Assembly (NCBI RefSeq): GCF_004364245.1
Contig: NZ_SOAV01000003.1
Coordinates: 248,001 to 312,000, forward strand
Direction of reading: 5' to 3'
Origin: Streptomyces sp. BK208
Lineage (GTDB): Bacteria > Actinomycetota > Actinomycetes > Streptomycetales > Streptomycetaceae
Length of the DNA: 64,000 nt
The notes under the pieces are model-generated. The model did no database searches and was not told where the DNA came from. It saw only the letters and a list, made by a program, of their open reading frames with translations. Positions within the stretch are counted from its first letter, which is position 1; each line of letters begins with the position of its first letter. Positions 1 to 7,521 of the stretch are shown in pieces. A program made the position numbers and the translations under genes.

Positions 1-1
1 G

Positions 2-505
2 GACGCCTACAAGTCCGGTTCGCTGGACGGCGCCTGGGTGCCCGAGCCCACCGCGTCCAAGCTGGTCGCCGAGGGCGGCAAGGTGCTCCTCGACGAGTCG
101 ACGCTGTGGCCGGACGAGAAGTTCGTGATCACGAACATCATCGTGTCGCAGAAGTTCCTCAAGGAGCACCCGAAGGCCGTGGAGGCGGTGCTGAAGGCGT
201 CGGTCGACACCAACGCGTGGATCACGGCCCACCCGGACGAGGCGAAGACGGCGGCCAACGCCCAGCTGGAGAAGGACTCCGGCAAGGCGCTGCCCGCGGC
301 CGTGCTCGACCAGGCCTGGAAGTCGATCAAGGTCATCGACGATCCGCTGGCCTCCACCCTCGACGCCCAGGCGAAGCACGCCGTGAAGGCCAGCCTGCTG
401 GACAAGCCCGACCTGACCGGCATCTACGACCTGACGCTGCTCAACAAGGTCCTCAAGGCCAAGGGCGAGCCCGCGGTCGACGACGCCGGACTCGGCGTCG
501 AGTAA
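2..505 (+). CDS. Sulfonate/nitrate/taurine-type ABC transporter substrate-binding protein (3' part)
   Basis: The gene is cut by the left window edge; 167 C-terminal residues are visible, ending at TAA 503-505. The stretch GAWVPEPTASKLV and the following alternating Lys-rich helices fit the second lobe of SsuA/TauA/NMT1-type binding lipoproteins, which capture a sulfur or nitrogen anion outside the membrane and pass it to the permease. An ABC ATPase and permease follow in the same direction, so this is the binding protein of that importer. A sirohydrochlorin chelatase at the end of the same gene string suggests the ligand is a sulfur source (sulfonate or sulfate); that is inference from context. 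The signal peptide and start lie outside the window. Confidence 0.85.
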   Translation, partial: DAYKSGSLDGAWVPEPTASKLVAEGGKVLLDESTLWPDEKFVITNIIVSQKFLKEHPKAVEAVLKASVDTNAWITAHPDEAKTAANAQLEKDSGKALPAAVLDQAWKSIKVIDDPLASTLDAQAKHAVKASLLDKPDLTGIYDLTLLNKVLKAKGEPAVDDAGLGVE

Positions 506-538
506 AGCCCGGATCCGACCACCCAGGAGGTGACGACC

Positions 539-1333
539 ATGGCCACGACCACGACCCTCGCCAAGGCCGCCGACGGCACCGAGCCGGCCGCGTACGCCGC
601 CCGGATCGAGCACGTCTCGAAGTCCTTCGCGGGCCCCGCCGGGCAGCAGCTCGTCCTGGACGACATCACCCTCGATGTCGCGCCCGGCGAGTTCGTCACC
701 CTCCTGGGAGCCTCCGGCTGCGGCAAGTCCACGCTGCTGAACCTGGTGGCGGGCCTCGACGAGCCCAGCGCGGGCGGCATCAGCACGGACGGGCGGCCCG
801 CCCTGATGTTCCAGGAGCACGCCCTGTTCCCGTGGCTGACCGCGGGCAAGAACATCGAACTCGCCCTGAAGCTGCGGGGCGTGCCCAAGCCCGAGCGCCG
901 CGGCAAGGCGGAGGAGCTGCTCGAACTCGTCCGCCTCCAGGGCGCGTACGGCAAGCGGGTGCACGAACTGTCGGGCGGTATGCGCCAGCGGGTCGCGCTG
1001 GCGCGGGCGCTCGCCCAGGAGAGCAGGCTGCTGCTGATGGACGAGCCGTTCGCGGCGCTCGACGCCATCACGCGGGACGTGCTGCACGACGAGCTGACCC
1101 GCATCTGGCGCGAGACGCGGCTGTCCGTGCTGTTCGTGACGCACAACGTCCGCGAGGCCGTGCGGCTGGCCGAGCGGGTCGTCCTGCTGTCCTCGCGTCC
1201 CGGGCGCGTGGCGCGCGAGTGGACGGTGGGCATCCCGCAGCCGCGCCGTATCGAGGACACCGCCGTGGCGGAGCTGTCCGTCGAGATCACCGAAGAACTG
1301 CGTGGGGAGATCCGCCGACATGGCCAGCACTGA
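539..1333 (+). CDS. ssuB: SsuB/TauB-type ABC transporter ATPase
   Basis: ATP-hydrolysing subunit (264 aa) of the importer. It has Walker A GASGCGKST (57-65), a Q-loop in MFQEHALFPW (Q92), signature LSGG (144-147), Walker B LLLMDEP (164-170) and the switch His in FVTHN (H202). The EHALFPWL Q-loop is typical of the SsuB/TauB/NrtD group. An in-frame GTG at 530 overlaps the AGGAGG ribosome site (525-530), so ATG 539, 8 nt beyond that site, is chosen as the start. The stop overlaps the permease start by 14 nt. Whether the substrate is a sulfonate, taurine or sulfate cannot be read from this subunit; the symbol reflects the family. Confidence 0.9.
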   Translation: MATTTTLAKAADGTEPAAYAARIEHVSKSFAGPAGQQLVLDDITLDVAPGEFVTLLGASGCGKSTLLNLVAGLDEPSAGGISTDGRPALMFQEHALFPWLTAGKNIELALKLRGVPKPERRGKAEELLELVRLQGAYGKRVHELSGGMRQRVALARALAQESRLLLMDEPFAALDAITRDVLHDELTRIWRETRLSVLFVTHNVREAVRLAERVVLLSSRPGRVAREWTVGIPQPRRIEDTAVAELSVEITEELRGEIRRHGQH

Positions 1334-2231
1334 CACGACGCGTCCCGCCGGGGACCGCGGCGCGAAGGACGTCGGCGACCTCGCCGGTCTGGAGGCCGGC
1401 CTGGACGCACTGGAGTCGGTGCAGCAGGGCCGCACACCGCTGCGGCGGACCTTCGTCGAGAAGATCCTGCCGCCCGCCGTCGCGGTCCTGCTGGTCCTCG
1501 CGGTGTGGCAGGCCCTGGTCTCCTTCGAGATCGTCGACGACCCGACCAAGCTGCCCGCCCCGTCGGACGTGTGGGAGGTCGTCCACCAGGCGTGGCTGAA
1601 GGGCGAGTTGATCGGCTACATCTGGACCAGCGTCTCGCGCGGCCTGCTCGGTTTCTGCTTCGCGCTGCTGATCGGCACCCCGCTGGGACTGCTGGTGGCG
1701 CGGGTGAAGTTCGTGCGCGCGGCGATCGGCCCGATCCTGTCCGGCCTCCAGTCGCTGCCGTCGGTGGCCTGGGTGCCGCCGGCCGTGATCTGGCTGGGCC
1801 TGAACAACTCGATGATGTACGCCGTCATCCTGCTCGGCGCGGTGCCCTCCATCGCCAACGGCCTGGTGTCCGGCGTCGACCAGGTCCCCCCGATCTTCCT
1901 GCGGGCGGGCCGCACCCTGGGCGCGACGGGGCTGAAGGGCACCTGGCACATCGTGCTGCCGGCCGCGCTGCCCGGCTACGTCGCCGGCCTCAAGCAGGGC
2001 TGGGCCTTCTCCTGGCGTTCGCTGATGGCCGCCGAGATCATCGCGTCCTTCCCCGACCTCGGGGTGGGCCTCGGGCAGTTGCTGGAGAACGGCCGCAACG
2101 CCAGCGACATGGCCATGGTCTTCGAGGCCATCCTGCTCATCCTGATCGTCGGCATCGCCATCGACCTGCTGATCTTCAGTCCGCTGGAGCGGTGGGTGCT
2201 GCGCAGCCGCGGTCTGCTGGTGAAGGGCTGA
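1320..2231 (+). CDS. ssuC: SsuC-type ABC transporter permease
   Basis: Membrane subunit of the importer (303 aa), BPD_transp_1 family. A cytoplasmic N-terminus of about 45 residues precedes six predicted hydrophobic segments. The cytoplasmic coupling (EAA-like) loop is seen in GATGLKGTWHIVLPAALPGY. ATG 1320 is preferred to GTG 1302 because the GGGGAGA ribosome site at 1303-1309 would overlap the GTG. The gene overlaps the ATPase gene and is followed after 8 nt by the chelatase gene, so the four genes probably form one transcript. The substrate assignment is as uncertain as for the other subunits. Confidence 0.9.
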   Translation: MASTDTTRPAGDRGAKDVGDLAGLEAGLDALESVQQGRTPLRRTFVEKILPPAVAVLLVLAVWQALVSFEIVDDPTKLPAPSDVWEVVHQAWLKGELIGYIWTSVSRGLLGFCFALLIGTPLGLLVARVKFVRAAIGPILSGLQSLPSVAWVPPAVIWLGLNNSMMYAVILLGAVPSIANGLVSGVDQVPPIFLRAGRTLGATGLKGTWHIVLPAALPGYVAGLKQGWAFSWRSLMAAEIIASFPDLGVGLGQLLENGRNASDMAMVFEAILLILIVGIAIDLLIFSPLERWVLRSRGLLVKG

Positions 2232-2239
2232 GGTACGCC

Positions 2240-2989
2240 ATGTCCACGTCGCTCCGCCCCGTGCTCCTGGTCGTCGCCCACGGCAGCCGCGACCCGCGGC
2301 ACGCCGCGACCGTGCACGCCCTGGTCCGCCGGGTCAGGGCGCTGCGTCCGGACCTGCGGGTGGAGACCGGCTTCCTGGACTTCAACGTCCCCTCGGTGCC
2401 GGGCGTCCTGGAGTCCCTGGAGACGGAGGGCGTGCGGGACGTGGTGGTTCTTCCGCTGCTGCTGACCCGCGCCTTCCACGCCAAGGCGGACATCCCCGCG
2501 GTCCTGGCTGCGGCGCCGCCCCGGCTGCGGATCCGGCAGGCCGAGGTGCTCGGCCCGTCGCCGCTGCTGCTGTCGGCGCTGGAACGGCGCCTGTACGAGG
2601 CGGGCCTCACGCCCGCCGACAAGTCCTCCACCGGGGTCGTGCTGGCCTCGGCGGGGTCCTCCGACCCGGAGGCGATCGCAGTGATCGCTGACATCGCGCG
2701 GGAGTGGCGGCTCACCGGTTGGTGCGCCGTGCGGCCTGCGTTCGCCTCCGCATCCCTTCCGCGCACCGAGGACGCGGTGCGGCAGTTGCGCGCGCTGGGG
2801 TGTGCGCGCGTCGCGGTGGCCCCGTACGTCCTGGCCCCGGGTTTCCTGCCGGACCGCATCGCGCGGGGCGCGGCCGGGGCGGATGTGCTGGCGGACGTCC
2901 TGGGCCCCGCACCGGAGGTGGCGCGGGTGCTGCTGGAGCGGTACGACGCCGCGCGGGCGCCGATGGCGCGGGCGGCCGGGGCCGCCTGA
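2240..2989 (+). CDS. sirB: Sirohydrochlorin chelatase (CbiX/SirB family)
   Basis: 249 aa with two CbiX-like halves. The metal-binding histidines of the family are visible as VVAHGSRD (H14) and RAFHAKADIP (H80). Class II chelatases of this type insert Fe2+ (or Co2+) into sirohydrochlorin; iron gives siroheme, the cofactor of assimilatory sulfite and nitrite reductases. Position directly behind an SsuABC-type importer supports the siroheme/sulfite-reduction role over a cobalamin role. The gene ends 2 nt from the convergent DUF1697 gene. The start ATG 2240 lies 8 nt after the permease stop and has only a weak ribosome site, suggesting translational coupling. Confidence 0.85.
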   Translation: MSTSLRPVLLVVAHGSRDPRHAATVHALVRRVRALRPDLRVETGFLDFNVPSVPGVLESLETEGVRDVVVLPLLLTRAFHAKADIPAVLAAAPPRLRIRQAEVLGPSPLLLSALERRLYEAGLTPADKSSTGVVLASAGSSDPEAIAVIADIAREWRLTGWCAVRPAFASASLPRTEDAVRQLRALGCARVAVAPYVLAPGFLPDRIARGAAGADVLADVLGPAPEVARVLLERYDAARAPMARAAGAA

Positions 2990-2991
2990 GG

Positions 2992-3540
2992 TCAGGGACC
3001 GGTCAGTTCCGCCAGCTTGGTGACGGTGTTCCAGTTGCGGGTGGTGGCGACGACCCCCTTGTTGACACGGGGTTTGGCCAGGGCCTCGGCGAGCTTGGAG
3101 CGGCCGAGGCCGTCCGGCGCACAGAGGTACAGGGCGCGGTCGCCGAGCCGGAACTCCTCGGGCAGGAAGGCGTCCCGGTCGACCGGCGCGAAGCGCTCCT
3201 CGGCGACCGGCGCGGAGAAGTACGTGACGTGCAGTTGCCTGGCCTCCAGTTCGGCGGCGGGGAAGGGGCACGCCTCGACGACCGCCTCCAGGTAGGCGTG
3301 GTCGCGCACGATCACGTCCACGGGGAAGCCGAACCGCTGCTCGATCGCCCGGGCAAGGTCGGCGGCGAGGGAGTCCTCGTCGCCGTGGTCGGAGGCGAAG
3401 ACGGCCTGCCCGCTCTGCAGATGGGTGCGTACGGCGTCGTGACCGAGGGAGGTCAGCAGCGCGCGCAGGTCGGCCATCGGGACCTTCCGGCGGCCGCCCA
3501 CGTTGATCCCGCGCAGCAGGGCCGCGTACATCGTCGTCAT
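2992..3540 (-). CDS. DUF1697 family protein
   Basis: 182 aa. The N-terminal YAALLRGINVGGRRKVPM signature and the internal LQSGQAVF segment are characteristic of DUF1697, a widespread small cytoplasmic family without an assigned reaction. ATG 3540 is taken as the start because it gives MTTMYAALLRGINVGG, the family's usual N-terminus; GTG 3546 and ATG 3531 are in frame, and none has a clear ribosome site. The gene stands alone, convergent with the chelatase, and a perfect 14-bp hairpin lies 16 nt upstream. No function is proposed. Confidence 0.8.
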   Translation of the reverse strand: MTTMYAALLRGINVGGRRKVPMADLRALLTSLGHDAVRTHLQSGQAVFASDHGDEDSLAADLARAIEQRFGFPVDVIVRDHAYLEAVVEACPFPAAELEARQLHVTYFSAPVAEERFAPVDRDAFLPEEFRLGDRALYLCAPDGLGRSKLAEALAKPRVNKGVVATTRNWNTVTKLAELTGP

Positions 3541-3555
3541 CGGCACACCATAGAA

Positions 3556-3592
3556 CGGCCGTCGTGCCCCGTGGGGGTGGGCACGACGGCCG
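3556..3592. promoter_or_regulatory. Perfect 14-bp inverted repeat upstream of DUF1697 gene
   Basis: CGGCCGTCGTGCCC (3556-3569) and its exact reverse complement (3579-3592) are separated by 9 nt. On the leftward transcript the hairpin would end 16 nt before ATG 3540. It may be a second terminator for mgt transcripts or a 5' leader structure that covers the translation start. Confidence 0.55.
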
Positions 3593-3790
3593 GGCCGCGC
3601 GCCGGGCGCACGTGCGCGTCACTCTCTCCGATGCGGTGCGCGGAATTCAACCACCGCACGCGCCTGTGACGTGTTCGACAACGCCGCGAAGGTGCCCCAT
3701 CGCAAGGTGGCGGCAGGGGGCCGGCACCGCACATGAGGGGCAGGCCGGTCATGCGGACCCGATAGACACGGGTACGGGGCACAGCCGCGC

Positions 3791-3834
3791 CGCGGGGCCC
3801 GTCGGTTCCGGGGGGGGACCGACGGGACCCGCGG
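3791..3834 (-). terminator. Hairpin terminator behind mgt
   Basis: Two nested perfect stems: a 7-bp outer stem (3791-3797 with 3828-3834) and a 9-bp inner stem (3799-3807 with 3818-3826), separated by a single G/A mismatch, with a 10-nt loop. It lies 17 nt beyond the mgt stop. There is no U-tract, which is common for Streptomyces terminators. Confidence 0.65.
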
Positions 3835-3850
3835 TGTGCGGTACGGGGAA

Positions 3851-5053
3851 TCAGCCCCGCGCGGCGGCCAGTTCGGCCTCGATGAGGTCGGCGGCCCGCC
3901 GGGTGCCGCCCTCCTGGGCCATCCGCGCCTGGATCTCCTTCAGCCGCCCGGCCACCTCCGGGTCGTCGACCAGGGCGAGGGCGGCGGTGCGCAGCGCCTC
4001 GGCGGTGGCCTTCTCGGTCGGGAGCGTACGGGCGACACCGAGGCCCTGGAGCATGTCGGCGTTGCCGAACTGGTCCGCGGCCTGCGGTACGGCGATCATC
4101 GGCGTGGCGGTCGCCAGGCCCTCCTGGCTGCCGCCGGCGCCCGCGTGGGTGACGAACAGGTCGGCCTGCTGGAGGATCGCCAACTGCGGCACCCAGGTGC
4201 GCACTTCCACGCCGGCCGGTACGTCGCCCAGCTCGGCGGGGTCGACGTGCCGGCCGACCTGGAGCACCGTGTGCCAGCCGGGCAGCCCACCGAAGGCCTC
4301 GACGCACTCCCGGTAGAACGCGGGCTGCTTGGTGAAGGCGGACCCGAGGGAGACGAGCACGACCTTGCCGGCGTCCTCGGGACGCGTCCAGTCCCCCTCG
4401 GAGGTGCGGTCCCCCTGGCAGGCGCCGACGAAGGTGTACACCTTCTCGTCGACGCGGTCGGCCTGGGGCTGGAGCGCCTTGGGGATCAGCACGAGGGAGC
4501 GGTCGGGGCGGCCGAGGAACGGGTCGGGGTGCTCGGTGATCCCGTTCTCCTCCAGCCAGGCGTGGAAGCGGGCGTAGTACGCCCGGCCGCGCTCGGTCTT
4601 CAGCGGCTCCTCCCACATCGGCTCGGCGACCTCCTGCTCGTATCCCTCCCAGGCGACCATGCAGGGCGACAGGGAGATCGCCGGCACGTTCCAGCGGCGG
4701 CTGAGGACGCGGGCGGGGTACGAGGCGATGTCGTGCAGGACCAGGTCCGGTTCGTCCCCGTCGTACGCCTCGGCGAGCTGCGGGAGCGACTGGATCGCGT
4801 CGTCGAGGAAGGGCTCGACGTTGTCCAGCAGGGTGCTCCCCCATGCCTCGGGGTCGGCGTCGGGACCGGGCAGCGTGCTGTTCCAGAGCTTGGGCTCGGC
4901 GCCGGCCTCGGCGACCTTGTCCGCGAGGAGCGGCGGGATCGCGTACGTCACCCGGTGCCCCCGCGCGACGAGTTCGCGGATCACCTCGAGGCTGGGGTTC
5001 ACGTGACCGTGGGCGGCGATGGAGAACATGGCGATGTGCGCGGGAGTGGACAT
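3851..5053 (-). CDS. mgt: Macrolide glycosyltransferase (MgtA/OleD-like, GT1)
   Basis: 400 aa cytoplasmic GT-B enzyme. The N-terminal [18 protein letters not shown] contains the HGHVNP motif of macrolide glycosyltransferases, and the C-terminal half has the UDP-sugar-binding block with [19 protein letters not shown] and AADQFGNA. This family transfers glucose from UDP-glucose to the 2'-OH of the macrolide desosamine and so inactivates the drug. The gene follows the Erm-type methyltransferase, the arrangement known as lrm-mgt in S. lividans. ATG 5053 gives [11 protein letters not shown], and no longer start is credible. A 14-bp palindrome lies in the 47-bp gap from lrm, and a hairpin terminator follows the stop. 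Confidence 0.88.
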   Translation of the reverse strand: MSTPAHIAMFSIAAHGHVNPSLEVIRELVARGHRVTYAIPPLLADKVAEAGAEPKLWNSTLPGPDADPEAWGSTLLDNVEPFLDDAIQSLPQLAEAYDGDEPDLVLHDIASYPARVLSRRWNVPAISLSPCMVAWEGYEQEVAEPMWEEPLKTERGRAYYARFHAWLEENGITEHPDPFLGRPDRSLVLIPKALQPQADRVDEKVYTFVGACQGDRTSEGDWTRPEDAGKVVLVSLGSAFTKQPAFYRECVEAFGGLPGWHTVLQVGRHVDPAELGDVPAGVEVRTWVPQLAILQQADLFVTHAGAGGSQEGLATATPMIAVPQAADQFGNADMLQGLGVARTLPTEKATAEALRTAALALVDDPEVAGRLKEIQARMAQEGGTRRAADLIEAELAAARG

Positions 5054-5071
5054 GACCCCACCGTACGCGAG

Positions 5072-5085
5072 ACGAGACGTCTCGT
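5072..5085. promoter_or_regulatory. Perfect palindrome between lrm and mgt
   Basis: ACGAGACGTCTCGT is a perfect 14-bp palindrome located 19 bp before the mgt start and 15 bp after the lrm stop. The symmetry is that of a dimeric repressor site (TetR-like); it could also form a small RNA stem. No regulator is assigned. Confidence 0.45.
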
Positions 5086-5100
5086 GCAACTGATGGTGCT

Positions 5101-5883
5101 TCACCCCACCAGCTCCTCGTGCAGCCGCAGCCAGCGGCCGGGCGCGACCTCGCCGACGAGTACGCCGGGATCGAGCCGCGCGGCCCGGAACGCCGCGTCC
5201 ACCCGGCGCCGCGGATGGGCCCGGCGCAGGGACGCGTGCAGCGAGCCGCCGACACCCGAGAAGCCGAGCTCGACCAGGTCCGCCCAGGTCCGGCGGGCGG
5301 CGGCGTCGGTCAGCAGCGGGGGGCGGCGCCGTTCGAGGCGGAGGATGCCGGCGTCGACGCGCGGCGCCGGGCAGAAGCGGTGCCGGCCCACCCGGCCCAC
5401 CAGCCGCCATTCGTGCCGCGGCCAGGTCAGGACCGTGAGCAGGCTCCAGCGGCCGTAGTCGCCGGTGCGTTTGCGGGCGTACTCGAGCTGGGTGAGGAGG
5501 GTGGCGTCGGTGAGACCGGGTGCGGTCAGGCACCACTCGAGGATGTCGGCCGTGCGGGAGAACGGGACGTTCCCGGCCACCGAGAAGGGCGCGCGCGGAG
5601 GCCGGGCGGCGAGGAAGTCACCGGCGACGACGCGGACGTGCGGGCTGCCCGCGAAACGGGCGCGCAGTACCGGCACGAGCCGGGGGTCGATCTCGTAGGC
5701 GTGCAGCTCGCGGCTGCGGCGGGCGAGCGGCTCGGTGAGGGCGCCCCTGCCCGCGCCCACCTCGACGACGAGGGGCGGGCGCCCGCGGTCGGGGGCGGCG
5801 AGCCGGGCGACGTGGTCGGCGGTGGCGCGGTCGGCGAGGAAGTTCTGCGAGAGCGTGCGGGCACGCTGGGTGGGGCGGGCCAT
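5101..5883 (-). CDS. lrm: 23S rRNA (adenine-N6) methyltransferase, Erm/Lrm type
   Basis: 260 aa. The N-terminal LSQNFLAD and [14 protein letters not shown] (SAM motif I, 43-47) with YEID (E64), and motif IV NVPFSRT (N105-T111), are those of Erm enzymes that methylate A2058 of 23S rRNA and give resistance to macrolides and lincosamides. The order lrm-mgt matches the S. lividans resistance pair (monomethylating Lrm, Erm(O) class). The C-terminus is short for the family, without the long Arg/Gly-rich tail of some Erm proteins. ATG 5883 is preceded by AAGGACC. The roughly 250-nt leader carries a small ORF and hairpins, suggesting induction by attenuation. Confidence 0.9.
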   Translation of the reverse strand: MARPTQRARTLSQNFLADRATADHVARLAAPDRGRPPLVVEVGAGRGALTEPLARRSRELHAYEIDPRLVPVLRARFAGSPHVRVVAGDFLAARPPRAPFSVAGNVPFSRTADILEWCLTAPGLTDATLLTQLEYARKRTGDYGRWSLLTVLTWPRHEWRLVGRVGRHRFCPAPRVDAGILRLERRRPPLLTDAAARRTWADLVELGFSGVGGSLHASLRRAHPRRRVDAAFRAARLDPGVLVGEVAPGRWLRLHEELVG

Positions 5884-5898
5884 GGCCTGCGGTCCTTG

Positions 5899-5948
5899 TC
5901 TTCCGTGACGAAAGGGAAAAGGGCAGCCGAAGGCCCTGACCGGAAGAC
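5899..5948 (-). promoter_or_regulatory. Putative attenuator in lrm leader
   Basis: On the leftward RNA, GTCTTCCG (5948-5941) pairs with CGGAAGAC (5906-5899) immediately before the AAGGA ribosome site of lrm. Inside this pair is a small AGGGC/GCCCT hairpin followed by TTTTCCCTTT, an arrangement resembling an intrinsic terminator. The two structures could control either transcription past the leader or access to the ribosome site. Confidence 0.45.
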
Positions 5949-6019
5949 GAAGGCGAAAAGGGATGCGGAGGCTCAGCCCCGCCGCACGCGCGCCGGGCGC
6001 GTCGGACGCTTCGGGCGCG

Positions 6020-6133
6020 TCAGCGGCGGGGGGACCCCGGGCCGGTCAGGGCTCCGGGGCCACGACGCATCCTGATGGCGTACGTGCGGCCCCGGCCGAG
6101 ACCGGAGTTGAAGATCGCGTTGAAAGCTGCCAC
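6020..6133 (-). CDS. Putative lrm leader peptide (37 aa)
   Basis: A GTG-started ORF beginning VAAFNAIFNSGLGRG and ending in a basic GPGSPRR tail lies between the lrm promoter and the lrm hairpins. Its start is 7 nt downstream of a -10-like TAGCGT, so the transcript may begin at or near the GTG (leaderless translation). Macrolide stalling on such a leader peptide is the standard induction mechanism for erm genes; applying it here is inference. The hydrophobic, bulky N-terminus (FNAIF) is compatible with a stalling peptide, but the sequence is not one I recognise. Confidence 0.4.
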   Translation of the reverse strand: MAAFNAIFNSGLGRGRTYAIRMRRGPGALTGPGSPRR

Positions 6134-6140
6134 GGAGTCG

Positions 6141-6170
6141 ACGCTAGGCGGGTCCGCGCCCGGCCGGCAA
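6141..6170 (-). promoter_or_regulatory. Likely sigma-HrdB-type promoter of lrm
   Basis: TTGCCG (6170-6165) and TAGCGT (6146-6141) are spaced by 18 bp on the minus strand, a good match to the streptomycete housekeeping consensus. The predicted start falls at about 6133, the GTG of the leader ORF. Confidence 0.5.
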
Positions 6171-6221
6171 CCGGTTTTCGCGCGGGCGGACGCCGGCGCG
6201 GACCGTCGTCGGTGCGGGCAG

Positions 6222-6253
6222 CCGTCAACGCTGGTAGCCGTCAACGCTGGTAG
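6222..6253. repeat. 16-bp exact tandem duplication across the end of the sugar-binding gene
   Basis: CCGTCAACGCTGGTAG occurs twice in tandem (6222-6237 and 6238-6253). The inner copy contains the final codons and stop of the binding-protein gene; the outer copy lies just behind the stop, so the protein is not altered. Confidence 0.8.
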
Positions 6254-7521
6254 CGGGCGAGTACGAGGTTTCCGTCCTCCTCCATCCTGTGGCGCAGTTC
6301 GTCCATGCCGATCGCCCCGCTGTAGTACTCCTGGAGCGCCGGTGTCGCGACCTTGTCCTTCCACTCGGCGTAGCCCCGCACGGACTGCGCCGGCGCCGAG
6401 CGCAGGTGCCCGGCGAGGGCGGTGCCGGTGTCCCAGCCGTGCTCGGCCGTGTGCAGGGCGGGGTCCTTCAGTGCCTGCTCGCCGGTGGGCAGCATCCAGT
6501 CGCCCAGTGCGAGGCGCACCATGTTGTCCGGCTGGAGGAGGAAGTCGACGAACGCGGCCGCCTCCTTCTTGTGCGGGCTGTCCTCGGCGACCGACAGGGT
6601 CTGCGGGCTGACGCCCTGGGCGAGTCCGTCGGCGCCGGCCGGGGCGGGCAGCACCTGCCAGTCGAAGCCCTCGGGGGCCTGCTGCTCGATCTGCTGGCGG
6701 TAGGAGAAGCCGAGCGGCACCATCGCGTACTTGCCCGCGAAGAAGCCGGGCAGGGTGTCGGAGCCGCCGCTGCCCAGGGTGGTGGGCGAGGCGCTGCGGT
6801 CGGCGCCGACCTGGTCCCGGACGGTGCGGGGCACCACCTGGTCGCCCTCCTCGAAACGGACGGTCACCTTGCCGTCGGCGCCGCGGTGGAAGAGCCGGCC
6901 GCCGGTGGACAGGGAGAGGTTGAGCGTGGCGGAGACGGGCTCCTTGAGCGGCCAGGCCACCCCGTACGTCCCCTCGCCGCTCAGCTCCTTCGTCACCTGC
7001 CTGAACTCCGCCCAGGTCCAGGGATGTTCCGGCGTGGGGATCCGCACGCCCGACTTCCTCAGCAGGGTCGCGTTGGCGATCAGCACCCGCGGCTCCTGGA
7101 GGAACGGCACGCCGTAGACGCCGTCGCCGAAGGTGGCCGCCTCCCAGCTGCGCTCCGGTATGTCCGACGTCAGCCGTGCGGGCAGCAGCCCGGTGAGGTC
7201 GGCGAGGTAGCCGCCGTAGGCGAAGTCCGCGAGGTCGTCGGAGGCGTCGTGGATGATGTCGGGCGCCTCGCCGCCCTCGAAGGAGGTGAGGAGCTGGTCG
7301 TGGACGCTGTCCCAGCTGCCCTGGACGTACTCGACGCGCACGTCCGGGTGGGTGGCGTTCCACTCCCGCACCAGTTCCTTGTTGGCCTTCACCGACTCGT
7401 CCTGCCAGGCCAGGGACTGGAAGCGGAGGGTGATCCGGCCGTCGTCGCGGTCGGCGCCCCCCGCGCAGCCGGCGAGGAGCAGGACGAGGGCGAGGAGCAG
7501 GGTGGTGGTTCTGGTGCGCAT
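6241..7521 (-). CDS. Sugar ABC transporter substrate-binding lipoprotein
   Basis: 426 aa, family 1 extracellular solute-binding protein (MalE/UgpB type). It has a short signal peptide with lipobox LLAGC (Cys19), then the usual fold with RFQSLAWQDESV near the N-terminus and GVYGVPFLQEPRVL mid-protein. It captures a sugar or oligosaccharide for the two permeases encoded upstream; the ligand is unknown. ATG 7521 shares one base with the permease stop (TGATG), so the three genes form one operon. No ATPase gene is present here, so a shared ATPase such as MsiK is likely, as for many streptomycete sugar importers. Confidence 0.88.
   Translation of the reverse strand: MRTRTTTLLLALVLLLAGCAGGADRDDGRITLRFQSLAWQDESVKANKELVREWNATHPDVRVEYVQGSWDSVHDQLLTSFEGGEAPDIIHDASDDLADFAYGGYLADLTGLLPARLTSDIPERSWEAATFGDGVYGVPFLQEPRVLIANATLLRKSGVRIPTPEHPWTWAEFRQVTKELSGEGTYGVAWPLKEPVSATLNLSLSTGGRLFHRGADGKVTVRFEEGDQVVPRTVRDQVGADRSASPTTLGSGGSDTLPGFFAGKYAMVPLGFSYRQQIEQQAPEGFDWQVLPAPAGADGLAQGVSPQTLSVAEDSPHKKEAAAFVDFLLQPDNMVRLALGDWMLPTGEQALKDPALHTAEHGWDTGTALAGHLRSAPAQSVRGYAEWKDKVATPALQEYYSGAIGMDELRHRMEEDGNLVLARYQR

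Larger units (their letters stand above)
3541..3850. other. Gap between DUF1697 gene and mgt, holding two hairpins
   Basis: 310 bases with no convincing gene. Two strong inverted repeats are present (3556-3592 and 3791-3834, listed separately). The remainder, including CACACGG/GACACG-like stretches, shows no recognisable motif. Any promoter for the leftward DUF1697 gene must lie here. Confidence 0.6.
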
